This document shows positions 26,287 to 35,142 of a DNA stretch of 64,000 bases, piece after piece (the stretch's first letter is position 1; every line of letters begins with the position of its first letter). Both the position numbers and the translations under genes were made by a program. Location: the NCBI RefSeq assembly GCF_001586215.1, contig NZ_CP014634.1, positions 806,001 to 870,000 of the forward strand, in the 5' to 3' direction. The notes under the pieces were generated by a model that had not been told where the DNA came from, searched no databases, and saw only the letters and a program-made list of their open reading frames with translations. The DNA is from Corynebacterium simulans. Lineage in GTDB: Bacteria; Actinomycetota; Actinomycetes; Mycobacteriales; Mycobacteriaceae.

Positions 26287-27621
26287 ATGACTGACATGAA
26301 GACCACCGCTGGCAAGATTGAGGACCTGAGCAATAAACTCACCGAGTCCCGAGCGCCACAGGGCGAGGTCCCTGCCGCACGTAGCGCGATTACCGCGTTA
26401 TTCGATGCCGGCTCCTTCGTCGAAACTGACGCACTGGCGCGTCACCGCTCCACCGACTTCGGCCGCGAGTATGACCGCCCTTATACCGACGGCGTTATCA
26501 CCGGCTATGGCACGGTAGGCGGCCGCAAGGTATGCGCTTATGCACAGGACGCGACCATCTTTGACGGCACCATGGGCGAGGTTTACGGCGAGAAGATCAC
26601 CAAGCTTTATGACCTTGCCATTAAGACCGGCGTTCCCATCGTAGCCATGATCGCCGGTGATAAGCCCCGCGCCCAGGAAGGCATCGTTTCCTCCGCAATG
26701 CAGGCGCGCATCCTGGCCCGCGCCACCACGGCGTCTGGCCTTATCCCGCAGGTCACCGCGGTCTACGCCGATTCCAAGGATGCTTCGCTGGTCGCCGCGC
26801 TTGCCGACGTCACCATTGCACCCGACGGTCATCTCAGCGCCAGCTCCGAAGCCAATGAGATCGCCTTGATCCAGCAGGTTTTGAGCTACCTGCCGGCGAA
26901 TAACCGCGCTGAGGCCCCCCGCACGGATGCCCCGCTCATGGTGGGCTCCGTCGAAGAAAATATGTCTGCGGATGACGAAGCCCTCAACAGCATCGTCGGC
27001 GATTCCGGCGAAGTTGACCTGCACGCAGTCGTCGAAGCTGTCTGCGACGATGTCTTCGAGCTCGAAGCTAAAGTTGAAGGCGTCTTTACCGGCTTCGGCC
27101 GCGTCGAGGGCCGCACCGTGGGCATCCTCGCCAACCGTGCAACTTTCGACGCCGCCGCCTCCGTCAAGGCCGCACGTTTTGTCCGCCTCTGCGACGCCTT
27201 CAATACGCCAATCCTCGAATTCGTGGATGCTCCTGCCCTGCAGCTGGAAACCGCAGCGCTGGCGAAGTTCGTGCATGCCTACTCCGCCGCGAGCGTCGGC
27301 AAGCTCAGCATCATCGTGGGCCGCGCGCACGGTACCGGCTACATCGCTTTCGGGTCCAAGGACCTGGGCGCAGACTTGTCCTACGCCTGGCCGACCGCCG
27401 AAATCGCAGTTGCTGACGCCGCTGCATTGGCCCAGGAGCTCGAGATTTCTGAGGAAGAAGCAGCCGAGTATCTAAGCCCGTATCAGGCAGCCGAGCGCGG
27501 CCTGGTGGATGCGGTTATCACTCCCGCCGCGACCCGCGCTTCCATCATCGAAGCACTGCGTCTTCTGGAACGTAAAATTGTCCCTACTTTGCCGAAGAAG
27601 CACGGCAACATCGTCTTGTAA
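26287..27621 (+). CDS. Diverged acyl-CoA carboxylase carboxyltransferase paralogue
   Basis: 444 residues from ATG 26287. It is aligned end to end with the AccD1 at 23146 (KTTAGKIEDL, GSFVETDALARHRSTDFG, GEVYGEKITKLYDLA, KKHGNIVL) but is about 90 residues shorter. Where AccD1 has [12 protein letters not shown] it has VYADSKDASLVAA. The [16 protein letters not shown] loop is reduced to DAPALQLETAAL, and [14 protein letters not shown] has become RAHGTGYIAFGSKD. Catalysis by the standard mechanism is therefore doubtful. It sits directly before accE, so it may be a structural or regulatory subunit. In corynebacteria a second AccD works in the mycolate-precursor carboxylase. Confidence 0.8.
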   Translation: MTDMKTTAGKIEDLSNKLTESRAPQGEVPAARSAITALFDAGSFVETDALARHRSTDFGREYDRPYTDGVITGYGTVGGRKVCAYAQDATIFDGTMGEVYGEKITKLYDLAIKTGVPIVAMIAGDKPRAQEGIVSSAMQARILARATTASGLIPQVTAVYADSKDASLVAALADVTIAPDGHLSASSEANEIALIQQVLSYLPANNRAEAPRTDAPLMVGSVEENMSADDEALNSIVGDSGEVDLHAVVEAVCDDVFELEAKVEGVFTGFGRVEGRTVGILANRATFDAAASVKAARFVRLCDAFNTPILEFVDAPALQLETAALAKFVHAYSAASVGKLSIIVGRAHGTGYIAFGSKDLGADLSYAWPTAEIAVADAAALAQELEISEEEAAEYLSPYQAAERGLVDAVITPAATRASIIEALRLLERKIVPTLPKKHGNIVL

Positions 27622-27634
27622 TAAGGAGAACACC

Positions 27635-27829
27635 ATGACTGCTCCTCTGATTAAGGTCCTCAAGGGTAACCCCTCTGACGAAGAAGTCGCAGCGCTTTCC
27701 GCAGTTTTGACCCAGCTGGATGCCGATGCCCGCGCCAAGGCCGCAGATACCCGCGCTACCCGCGATCTCTGGGGCCAGCCGGGACAGACCTATAACCCGT
27801 CCGCGTTCCGTAACGTGCGCTACTACTAA
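27635..27829 (+). CDS. accE: Acyl-CoA carboxylase epsilon subunit
   Basis: 64 residues from ATG 27635, behind AATAAGGAGAA. It has the AccE pattern: N-terminal PLIKVLKGNPSDEEVAALSAVL, a charged helix, and the C-terminal DLWGQPGQTYNPSAFRNVRYY. AccE stabilises the AccBC-AccD complexes of actinobacteria. Start is 13 bases after the stop of the AccD paralogue. Confidence 0.92.
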   Translation: MTAPLIKVLKGNPSDEEVAALSAVLTQLDADARAKAADTRATRDLWGQPGQTYNPSAFRNVRYY

Positions 27830-27852
27830 GCGCCAAGGTTGAAGCCGAATTC

Positions 27853-28449
27853 ATGCGAATTGTCCTCGCTTCTCAATCCCCGTCCCGCGCCTCCATCTTG
27901 CGCGGGGCCGGGGTTGAGCCCGTTTTAGCCCCAGCACACGTCGACGAAAGGGCCATCGAGGCGTCGCTAAGCAGCGCCCCGCCTGCCGACGTCGTCGCAG
28001 CCCTTGCCACCGCAAAGGCCGAAAAGGTAGCGCCCGATTACCCCGCAGACGTTGTCATCGGCGGCGACTCAATGCTGCTTTTAGATGGTCAGCTGCAAGG
28101 CAAGCCGCACACCGAGCAGGCCACCGTGGAGCGCTGGCGCGCCCAAGCCGGCCACTGCGCCGAGCTGTTAACCGGTCACTGCATCATCCATGGCGAAAAG
28201 CGCCACGTGGAGACCTCCCGTACCAAAGTCTTCTTTGCATCTGCCACCGAGCGTGACATAGCCGCCTATGCGGCAACGGGCGAACCCTTGGAATGCGCCG
28301 GCGCCTTCACCTTAGAGGCTCTCGGCGGCTGGTTCATTGACCGCATCGAGGGCGATCCCTCCTCCGTCATTGGGCTTTCCCTGCCGGTAGTCCGCCGCGC
28401 GCTCTATTCCTTTGATTTGCACGTCTCGGACTTCTGGAACGCGGCTTAG
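27853..28449 (+). CDS. maf: Maf-family nucleoside triphosphate pyrophosphatase
   Basis: 198 residues with the Maf motifs LASQSPSRASILRGAGV, the VDERAIEASL segment, AEKVAPDYPADVVIGGDSMLLLDGQLQGKP and YAATGEPLECAGAFTLEALGGWFIDRIEGD. Hydrolyses non-canonical or modified NTPs. Located 23 bases behind accE and likely co-transcribed. Confidence 0.9.
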   Translation: MRIVLASQSPSRASILRGAGVEPVLAPAHVDERAIEASLSSAPPADVVAALATAKAEKVAPDYPADVVIGGDSMLLLDGQLQGKPHTEQATVERWRAQAGHCAELLTGHCIIHGEKRHVETSRTKVFFASATERDIAAYAATGEPLECAGAFTLEALGGWFIDRIEGDPSSVIGLSLPVVRRALYSFDLHVSDFWNAA

Positions 28450-28499
28450 ATTCCCTAGCCATCTGCACCACCAAACGGATTGGCGGTAGGGTTGCGGGC

Positions 28500-28922
28500 A
28501 TGGAAATGAAAGACATGCTAGCCCCTGCCCCTATCCAGTTGCCCGCCGATCCTGGCGCGGATTCCGTTTCCGACCTACAGGCCGGAATCGTCGCACACCC
28601 TAATTCCCCACTGCTGTGGGCGCTGCTGGCGGAGCAGGAGCTAACCCGCCTGCGCGAGGACGAGGCCCTGCCGATTGCCTACATCACCGCTTATGCCTAC
28701 GCACGCACGGGCTACCACCGCAGCCTCGACCGTTTGCGCGGCAACGGCTGGAAGGGCTGGGGCCCAGTTCCTTTTGCCCACGAGCCAAACCGGGGCGTTC
28801 TGCGCGCCATCGCGGCTCTCGCGCACGCTGCACAGGCAATCGGTGAGCAAGACGAGTACGACCGCCTCCGCCAAATGCTTTCCGACGCCGACCCAGACTG
28901 CGTAGCCCGCCTCCTCGACTAA
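28500..28922 (+). CDS. DUF3151 family protein
   Basis: 140 residues, soluble and mostly helical. The DUF3151 core is evident: HPNSPLLWALLAEQ, AYAYARTGYHRSLDRLRGNGWKGWGPVPFAHEPNRG and AQAIGEQDEYDRLRQMLSD. The family is conserved in actinobacteria and its function is unknown. It ends at the terminator at 28941. Confidence 0.85.
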   Translation: MEMKDMLAPAPIQLPADPGADSVSDLQAGIVAHPNSPLLWALLAEQELTRLREDEALPIAYITAYAYARTGYHRSLDRLRGNGWKGWGPVPFAHEPNRGVLRAIAALAHAAQAIGEQDEYDRLRQMLSDADPDCVARLLD

Positions 28923-28940
28923 ATCGAATACCTAAAACTT

Positions 28941-28992
28941 AAAAGGCCTCGGTCTCGGCTCTTGAAAAGAGCACATGAGGCCGAGGCTTTTT
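28941..28992 (+). terminator. Terminator after DUF3151 gene
   Basis: AAAAGGCCTCGGTCTC pairs with GAGGCCGAGGCTTTTT with a bulge, and an inner GCTCTT/AAGAGC stem caps the hairpin. It lies between convergent genes and could work for both. Confidence 0.8.
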
Positions 28993-29010
28993 AGCTGGCA
29001 GGTGAAGGGC

Positions 29011-30093
29011 TTACTTATCCGCTTCTGCCAGTTCGACGAGCTTCTTGGTGTTCTCCGTGGTCTGGATGTTGGAGACGAAGAACTCAAGCACGAGGCGAAC
29101 CTGAATGAGGTAAATCAGCAGACCCAGGGTGCCGAAGATGAGGTGGCCCAGGATCATCATTGCAGCCATGCCACCGCCAGCAGAGGACGAGCCTGCAAGA
29201 TCGCCCATGATGCCGGTTAAGGAGCCGCCCGTGACGGCCACGATGAGGCCACCAATCCAGGACAGAACACCGACCACAACTGCGATCACGTAGATGATGG
29301 ATGCAAACTTCACGGTGATGAAGCTGGAGAACTTGAAGTCAAACAGGGACTTAAAGAAGTTATCCTTCGGCGCCTGCGGGTACTGGTTGAAGCCCTGCAT
29401 CTGTGGGTTGTAGCCCGGCTGGCCTGGCTGGCCCTGTGGCTGGAAGCCACCAAAGCCTTGCTGGTTCTGCTGACCTGGCTGCCCCTGTGGCTGGAAGCCA
29501 CCGAAGCCTTGCTGGTTCTGCTGGCCCGGCTGGTTCTGCGGCTGGTTCTGCGGCTGGAACTGCTGGTTGAAGCCACCCTGGTTGAAGTTGCCGGCCGGCG
29601 GAACTGGCTGACCAAAGCTGGATTGGCCAAAACCATTGCCTGCATTGTTATTGCCTGTGTTGATCACGCCGTTTGCGCTACCTGCGTTATCAGCGCTGTG
29701 GGAGCCCAATGCAGAGCTTGCGGGCTCGGCGGAAGCGCTGGCAGCCTGAGCGTTCTCAGAGCCAAAGCCCTGGGCATTGTCGGAGCTGTTGAAAGAGGCC
29801 TGGTTGAAGTCGGACTGGCCGAAATCAGAGGAAGTCTCACCGAAGTTCACGGTTTCTTCGCTGCTGGTGCCGTGCGCGCCGCCGAAGCTCGATGCCTCGG
29901 AGGAATCAGAAGCGCCGAAGGAAGAAGCACCGAAATCGGACTGGCCAAAGTCAGACTTGCCAAAATCAGAATTTCCAAAATCGGAGTTGCCGAAGTCGGA
30001 ATTACCGAAGGAAGAGGAGCTCATCGCGTCCTCAGCAGCGTGCTGTGGATTCTGGTCGGAGTTGTTTTCTCCGAACTTGTCTGGGTTGGTCAT
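29011..30093 (-). CDS. DUF4282 membrane protein with FG/NQ-rich low-complexity N-terminus
   Basis: 360 residues. The first ~240 residues are low complexity: repeated SDFG pentapeptides (NSDFG, KSDFG, QSDFG), then Ser/Ala-rich sequence, then Gln/Asn/Pro/Gly repeats of about 17 residues (GQQNQQGFGGFQPQGQ twice). The last ~120 residues match DUF4282: FKSLFDFKFSSFITVKFASIIYVIAVVVG, a second helix, HLIFGTLGLLIYLIQVRLVLEFF and a C-terminal ENTKKLVEL. The low-complexity part should be cytoplasmic and disordered and might self-associate. It is transcribed alone, with the ATP-grasp gene upstream separated by a terminator. Confidence 0.8.
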   Translation of the reverse strand: MTNPDKFGENNSDQNPQHAAEDAMSSSSFGNSDFGNSDFGNSDFGKSDFGQSDFGASSFGASDSSEASSFGGAHGTSSEETVNFGETSSDFGQSDFNQASFNSSDNAQGFGSENAQAASASAEPASSALGSHSADNAGSANGVINTGNNNAGNGFGQSSFGQPVPPAGNFNQGGFNQQFQPQNQPQNQPGQQNQQGFGGFQPQGQPGQQNQQGFGGFQPQGQPGQPGYNPQMQGFNQYPQAPKDNFFKSLFDFKFSSFITVKFASIIYVIAVVVGVLSWIGGLIVAVTGGSLTGIMGDLAGSSSAGGGMAAMMILGHLIFGTLGLLIYLIQVRLVLEFFVSNIQTTENTKKLVELAEADK

Positions 30094-30198
30094 ATGAGAG
30101 ACGTTCCTTTCAATTTATTAAGTACGCACAAAAGAAACTACAACACGCTGCACGATTCGGCAGCCCAATGGGAAATACTCCCTTTATAAGGGGCATAT

Positions 30199-30236
30199 AA
30201 AAACCCTGCTTCCACCACCTTCGGGGAAACAGGGTC
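30199..30236 (-). terminator. Terminator after the ATP-grasp gene
   Basis: On the minus strand ACCCTGTTTCC and GGAAGCAGGGT pair around CCCGAAGGTGGT, followed by TTTTTATATG. It separates the ATP-grasp gene from the DUF4282 gene. Confidence 0.8.
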
Positions 30237-30256
30237 TGTAAATGTAAGAGGAGACC

Positions 30257-31309
30257 TTAAGCGTGTTTTGCCTCAACGCGCTTGATGGCTTCAGCGGCAA
30301 CCTTCTGCTGAATGCCCATGTCAAGCTCGGAAGTAAAGCCCACGCAGGAGCAGTTGATCTCGCCAAGGACATAGGTGTCCTCGCCATTCTCGCCGTCGGC
30401 AAGCATGAAATCAGCAGTCCAGATCAGCGGGATGTTGTCACCGCCAAGCTTTTCTGCAATGACCGGACGAACCTCGGCAAACATGCCTACAAGTTCTTGC
30501 CAAGCTTCGGGCTTGTCATAGGTGTACTTAGCGCCGGAAAACAATGTGGCGGAGAAGTTGTCGCCGCCTTCAGCCGGCTTCTTGTGCACCACGAAGACTG
30601 GGTCAGGGCCGACTAGGAGGATACGGATTTCTCCCTCGACGATGCGCGGCATGAAGCGCATATCAACGAGCATGCCGTTGTCACCGATAATGTACTGGTC
30701 ACAGAAATCCATGAACTCGCCGAGCTCGCGAACCTCGGTGTGGTTATCCACTGCCTCGGTGCACTTAAGCTTGGTCTCTAGCGGCAGTGCGGTGCCAGGT
30801 TCTACCTCGAGGGACTTGTCCTCGAGCTGGACACGCCAGATGCCTTCGCCCGTCGAACCGCGGTTTTGCTTCAGCACGCGCTCGCCGTAAGACAGCGAGG
30901 TGGGGAAAGTGTCGTGGAACGACTCAACGTCGTAATATGCCGCAGTATCGGAAGGTACAAGCTCAGTGTCATTGAGCTTGACCAATGCATCCTTGGCACC
31001 GTAGGCCATCATCTCATACGGAGTGGACATGCCAACCAGGCCAGCTTCAGAGAGCTTGGTCAGCAGATCAAAGTAGCCTTTCTCGCCGCCTGGGATATTA
31101 CCCGGGTTCACGCGGGAGATATAAGCGTCGAAGTTTTCGGTGACGTACTCGAAGATGCGCTCAGACCACTCTGGACGGAAGAAGACGACCTCAGAGTGCC
31201 AGCCTGCGTCCTTGATGGACTCGACGATGGGCATGGTGTCCTTGCGGTGGCCGTTGAGCTGCTTGTCAGATCCGCCCTCGACCTCGAAGACGACGATTGC
31301 CTTGTGCAC
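30257..31309 (-). CDS. ATP-grasp family protein (Cj0069-like)
   Basis: 350 residues from GTG 31309 (VHKAIVVFEVEGG), six or seven bases behind AAAGGGA. ATP-grasp signatures are seen in the C-terminal half: VLKQNRGSTGEGIWRV (ATP-binding lysine and glycine loop), DQYIIGDNGMLVDMRFMP, RILLVGPDPVFVVHKKP, and the metal-ligand segment IWTADFMLADG plus LGEINCSCVG. Ligases of this type join a carboxylate to an amine or thiol, but neither substrate is known for this group. Preceded by its own promoter and ended by a hairpin; monocistronic. Confidence 0.75.
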   Translation of the reverse strand: MHKAIVVFEVEGGSDKQLNGHRKDTMPIVESIKDAGWHSEVVFFRPEWSERIFEYVTENFDAYISRVNPGNIPGGEKGYFDLLTKLSEAGLVGMSTPYEMMAYGAKDALVKLNDTELVPSDTAAYYDVESFHDTFPTSLSYGERVLKQNRGSTGEGIWRVQLEDKSLEVEPGTALPLETKLKCTEAVDNHTEVRELGEFMDFCDQYIIGDNGMLVDMRFMPRIVEGEIRILLVGPDPVFVVHKKPAEGGDNFSATLFSGAKYTYDKPEAWQELVGMFAEVRPVIAEKLGGDNIPLIWTADFMLADGENGEDTYVLGEINCSCVGFTSELDMGIQQKVAAEAIKRVEAKHA

Positions 31310-31698
31310 AGCAATTCCCTTTCGTTTGGGGGTTGTGGGTGATGGTCCGGTACGCCAGCGGCTTTCTGTGGACACTTCGTGTTTCAGACAGTATTTGAGC
31401 GATTTACGAAGCGTTTTGTACCGCACCACACCTTAAAAATAACGCAGGTTTGCACCTCCTCGCTGGGTTGTTAACCCCGCATTAACCCCGGTACGTTTTG
31501 GCCGCTCAAGATACATTCTAGGCATCTGACCTGCAGGCTTGTTATAACCAGTGATTGTGAGCCACGGCAATCGGCAAGAAAATGTATGCAACGCCACAAT
31601 GTTCAGCTCAAGGTGACCAATTTAAGGGCTCAAGCGTTAGAGTTGTTGTGTTTAGAGAGATCTCTTTTATAAACCCCATTTAGAAAGGAAACCGGACC
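31310..31698. promoter_or_regulatory. Divergent intergenic region, ATP-grasp gene and rhodanese gene
   Basis: About 390 bases hold both promoters. The stretch TTGTTAACCCCGCATTAACCCCGG carries a repeated TTAACCCCG motif (about 31469-31490). TTATAACC near 31541 is a possible -10 region. AGAAAGGAAAC just before the GTG at 31699 is the ribosome site. No RNA gene is evident. Confidence 0.4.
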
Positions 31699-32550
31699 GT
31701 GGCCGAGTTCGATCCACATCCCCCATTCCAGGAATATGCGCACCCAGAGCGCCTCGTTTCCGCACCTTGGCTCTCCGCTAGGCTCGGCACCAAGGGCCTG
31801 CGCGTTATCGAAGTAGACGAGGATTCCCTCCTCTACGACATCGGACACATCCCGACCGCCTCGCGCATTAATTTCCAAACCGAGCTGCTCGATCCCCTCA
31901 CCCGCGACGTCGTCGATGCAGCCTCCTTCTCCCAGCTCATGCGAGACAAGGGCATTAAGCGGGAAGACACCGTTGTTATCTACGGCGACAAAGCCAACTG
32001 GTGGGCAGCCTACGCCCTGTGGGTATTTGAACTTTATGGCCACCCTGACGTCCGCCTGCTCGACGGCGGCCGCGACGCATGGGTTACCGAAGAGCGCGAT
32101 ACCTCTTTCATGGTTCCAGACTTCCCAGAGTCCGATTACCCAGAGGTAGAACGCGACGACGCCACCTCCCGCGCCTTTGTAGACCAGATGCGCGAGACCT
32201 CAGCAAAGCTCGTCGATACCCGCACGCCTGAGGAGTACGGCGGCGAGCCTTCCACCGGCGAGTCCACATATGGCACCACCATGCGCCACGGACACATTCC
32301 GGGCGCCGCCAACTTGGAGTGGGATCGCTCCGTTTACCCGAATGGCTGTTTCCGCGCGCTTTCTGAGCTCAGAGTCAACTATGGCAACCTCGAGCCAGAA
32401 ACCGAGACCATCCTCTACTCCCATGTTGGCGCGCAGGCCGCCCACACTTGGTTCGTGCTAACCTTCCTGCTGGGATTCAAGTCCACGAAGGTCTACGACG
32501 GTTCGTGGGCCGAGTGGGGAAACATGGTTCGCATGCCAATCGAGAAGTAA
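31699..32550 (+). CDS. Two-domain rhodanese (thiosulfate sulfurtransferase-like) with Ser in place of catalytic Cys
   Basis: 283 residues from GTG 31699. Both rhodanese domains are recognisable: the inactive N-terminal one (LLYDIGHIPTASRINF, VVIYGDKANWWAAYALW, LLDGGRDAW) and the C-terminal one (KLVDTRTPEEYGG, RHGHIPGAANLEW, YDGSWAEWGN). The active-site loop, normally YCRxGxRSSHTW, here reads YSHVGAQAAHTW, so the persulfide-forming Cys and the neighbouring Arg are gone. In C. glutamicum this gene also neighbours accBC. It either has another role, such as binding, or is inactive. Confidence 0.85.
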   Translation: MAEFDPHPPFQEYAHPERLVSAPWLSARLGTKGLRVIEVDEDSLLYDIGHIPTASRINFQTELLDPLTRDVVDAASFSQLMRDKGIKREDTVVIYGDKANWWAAYALWVFELYGHPDVRLLDGGRDAWVTEERDTSFMVPDFPESDYPEVERDDATSRAFVDQMRETSAKLVDTRTPEEYGGEPSTGESTYGTTMRHGHIPGAANLEWDRSVYPNGCFRALSELRVNYGNLEPETETILYSHVGAQAAHTWFVLTFLLGFKSTKVYDGSWAEWGNMVRMPIEK

Positions 32551-32701
32551 CTTCTCCGTTCAACACGCCGATTTACTCCCGTATCCTCGCTGGTGCGGGA
32601 GTATTTTTGAGAGCAAAACCAGAACTTGACGGTTTACTCATGTTTTTGTGTGCAAGAATAGTGAGCAGTCCAATACGATTTTTATCAGGAGGGTTCCTGC
32701 C

Positions 32702-34471
32702 GTGGCAGTTGAAACCAAGAAGATCACCAAGGTGCTAGTTGCTAACCGCGGTGAGATTGCAGTCCGCGTCATCCGTGCCGCGCGCGACGCTGGCATCGCC
32801 TCCGTCGCCGTTTATGCAGAGCCAGACGCCGACGCACCATTTGTTGCGCTTGCCGACGAAGCCTTCGCCCTAGGTGGGCAAAACTCCGCCGAGTCCTACC
32901 TTGTCTTCGACAAGATTCTCGACGCCGCCGCCAAGTCCGGCGCAGACGCCATTCACCCGGGCTACGGCTTCTTGTCTGAGAACGCCGACTTCGCGCAAGC
33001 GGTTATCGACGCCGGACTTATCTGGATCGGCCCTTCCCCACAATCCATCCGCGACTTGGGCGACAAGGTCACCGCTCGCCACATCGCTGAGCGTGCCGAC
33101 GCCCCGATGGCGCCGGGCACTCCAGACCCGGTTAAGGATGCAGCCGAGGTAGAAGCCTTCGCCGACGAACACGGCCTGCCAATTGCCATCAAGGCCGCCT
33201 TCGGTGGCGGCGGCCGCGGAATGAAGGTCGCCTATGAGCGTGACGAAGTAGCAGAGCTCTTCGAGTCCGCTACCCGCGAGGCCACCGCCGCATTCGGCCG
33301 CGGCGAGTGCTTTGTCGAGCGCTATCTCGACAAGGCTCGCCACGTCGAGGCACAGGTACTGGCTGACCAGCACGGCAACGTGGTCGTCGTCGGCACCCGC
33401 GATTGCTCCCTGCAACGCCGCTTCCAAAAGCTGGTGGAGGAAGCCCCTGCCCCGTTCTTGAGCGATGAGCAGCGCACCGCCATCCATGAGTCGGCCAAGC
33501 GCATTTGCCGCGAGGCTGGCTACTTTGGCGCTGGCACCGTCGAGTACTTGGTCGGCTCCGATGGACTGATCTCCTTCCTCGAGGTCAACACCCGCCTGCA
33601 GGTGGAACACCCAGTCTCTGAGGAAACCACCGGCCTGGACCTGGTGCGCGAGCAGTTCAACATTGCAGAGGGCGGTGAACTTTCTATCACCGAGGATCCC
33701 ACCCCGCGCGGCCATGCTTTCGAGTTCCGCATCAACGGCGAGGACGCCGCAACAGGCTTTATGCCAGCACCGGGCACCATCGTTTCCTACAGCGAGCCTT
33801 CCGGACCAGGCGTCCGCGTGGATTCCGGCGTGCGCGAGAACACCGTCATCGGCGGCCAGTTCGACTCCATGCTGGCCAAGCTCATCGTCTGGGGTCCAGA
33901 CCGCGAGACCGCGCTTGCCCGTGCACGCCGCGCCCTGACTGAGTACACCGTCGAGGGCCTTCCGACCGTCATCCCGTTCCACCAGGCCATCGTGAGCGAC
34001 CCTGCGTTTAGCGCCGAGAACGGTTCCTTCGATGTCTACACCAAGTGGATTGAGGAAGAGTGGGTAAACGAACTGCCTGCCTACGTCGACGTTGAAACCC
34101 CAGAGGAAGAGGAGGCAGCAGCCTCCCAGAAGTTCGTCGTCGAAGTCGGCGGTCGCCGCATCGAGGTAGCACTCCCAGGCAATCTCCTGCTGGGCGGCGG
34201 CGCACCCCGCAAGAAGTCCAAGAAGCGCCGCGGCTCTAGTTCTAAGACCGCCGCGTCTGGCGACGCCGTCGTAGCACCGATGCAGGGCACCGTCATCAAG
34301 GTTGGCGTTGAAGAAGGACAGGAAGTCGCAGAAGGCGACGTCGTGCTCATCCTCGAAGCCATGAAGATGGAAAACCCAGTCAAGGCCCACAAGGCCGGCA
34401 CCGTCACTGGCCTCAGCGTCGAGCAGGGCGCCCAGATCAACAAGGGCGCCCCATTGCTGGAGATCAAATAG
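32702..34471 (+). CDS. accBC: Acyl-CoA carboxylase alpha subunit (biotin carboxylase + BCCP)
   Basis: 589 residues from GTG 32702 behind AGGAGGG. Biotin carboxylase part: [31 protein letters not shown], the glycine loop [23 protein letters not shown] and [16 protein letters not shown]. The C-terminal biotin carrier has EAMKMENP, whose Lys is biotinylated by BirA. A basic linker ([13 protein letters not shown]) connects the two. It loads CO2 for the AccD subunits encoded nearby. Confidence 0.95.
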   Translation: MAVETKKITKVLVANRGEIAVRVIRAARDAGIASVAVYAEPDADAPFVALADEAFALGGQNSAESYLVFDKILDAAAKSGADAIHPGYGFLSENADFAQAVIDAGLIWIGPSPQSIRDLGDKVTARHIAERADAPMAPGTPDPVKDAAEVEAFADEHGLPIAIKAAFGGGGRGMKVAYERDEVAELFESATREATAAFGRGECFVERYLDKARHVEAQVLADQHGNVVVVGTRDCSLQRRFQKLVEEAPAPFLSDEQRTAIHESAKRICREAGYFGAGTVEYLVGSDGLISFLEVNTRLQVEHPVSEETTGLDLVREQFNIAEGGELSITEDPTPRGHAFEFRINGEDAATGFMPAPGTIVSYSEPSGPGVRVDSGVRENTVIGGQFDSMLAKLIVWGPDRETALARARRALTEYTVEGLPTVIPFHQAIVSDPAFSAENGSFDVYTKWIEEEWVNELPAYVDVETPEEEEAAASQKFVVEVGGRRIEVALPGNLLLGGGAPRKKSKKRRGSSSKTAASGDAVVAPMQGTVIKVGVEEGQEVAEGDVVLILEAMKMENPVKAHKAGTVTGLSVEQGAQINKGAPLLEIK

Positions 34472-34489
34472 CACACTAGAGTCGGTGGA

Positions 34490-35053
34490 ATGACCGCCAA
34501 CGACTCTTTGTATGTGGTCCGGCTGGCCAAGGAGCCAGACCGGACCTACCTGTCTCGTCTGCTCTTCCTCGCTGATGTTTTAGGCGACGAAGAGGCCGCC
34601 GTCCCTGACTTCCACACGGCAGACGTGGGCCTGTACATCGACGAATGGTCGCCGCTTGTCGACGGCGGCTGCATCGCCGTTTCCAGTCATAACGTACCGA
34701 TGGGCGGTGCGTGGCTGCGCTACTACACCGGTGCGCGCAAAGGTGCGGCGTACCTGGGCAACCCGGAAGCAGAGCCTTTCGACGAATCCCAGTGGGCAAC
34801 CCGTTTTGACCCGGAGGAAATCCCCGAGCTATTCATCGCGGTGGAAAACCGCTACCGTGGCTTAGGCGTGGGCCGCCGCCTGCTGCGCAACATTTGCGAC
34901 CTCGCTGAGGCCCAAGAGGCCCCCGCGATTGCACTGTGGGTCGACCCCGAGAACCCTGGTGCCCGCAAGCTCTACGAATCCGAAGGCTTCGAAGACATCA
35001 CCGTCCCCGGTGATTCGGAGGCGCCCACCATGGTCAAGTACTTCGCCCACTAG
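34490..35053 (+). CDS. GNAT-family acetyltransferase
   Basis: 187 residues. Acetyl-CoA binding motif A is clear (ENRYRGLGVGRRLLRNI), with the following helix/strand and NPGARKLYESEGFEDI near the C-terminus. The substrate is unknown. Starts 18 bases after accBC and probably uses the same transcript. Confidence 0.85.
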   Translation: MTANDSLYVVRLAKEPDRTYLSRLLFLADVLGDEEAAVPDFHTADVGLYIDEWSPLVDGGCIAVSSHNVPMGGAWLRYYTGARKGAAYLGNPEAEPFDESQWATRFDPEEIPELFIAVENRYRGLGVGRRLLRNICDLAEAQEAPAIALWVDPENPGARKLYESEGFEDITVPGDSEAPTMVKYFAH

Positions 35054-35071
35054 GTTGCAACCGCGCAGAAT

Positions 35072-35120
35072 AGAGCGCACCTCCCGCCGACGCTTCAAAG
35101 GTCAGCGGAAGGGGCGCTCT
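35072..35120. terminator. Bidirectional terminator between GNAT gene and pyc
   Basis: AGAGCGC and GCGCTCT flank an extended stem (TCCCGCCGAC with GTCAGCGGAAGG) with a few mismatches. Convergent genes end on both sides (35053 and 35143). Confidence 0.7.
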
Positions 35121-35142
35121 TCTGTTGCCAGCTTATAGCTGA

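Noticed and set aside
29400..29580. Repeated GC-rich units suggesting a CRISPR or REP array
   Set aside because: They encode the QQNQQGFGGFQPQGQ repeats of the DUF4282 protein in frame.
31510..31600. CRP/GlxR site before the rhodanese gene (ATTGTGAGCCACGG)
   Set aside because: Only the left half-site matches; the TCACA half is absent at the right spacing.
32870..34474. 534-codon open frame on the minus strand
   Set aside because: Antisense to accBC, which has all biotin carboxylase motifs; no protein features.
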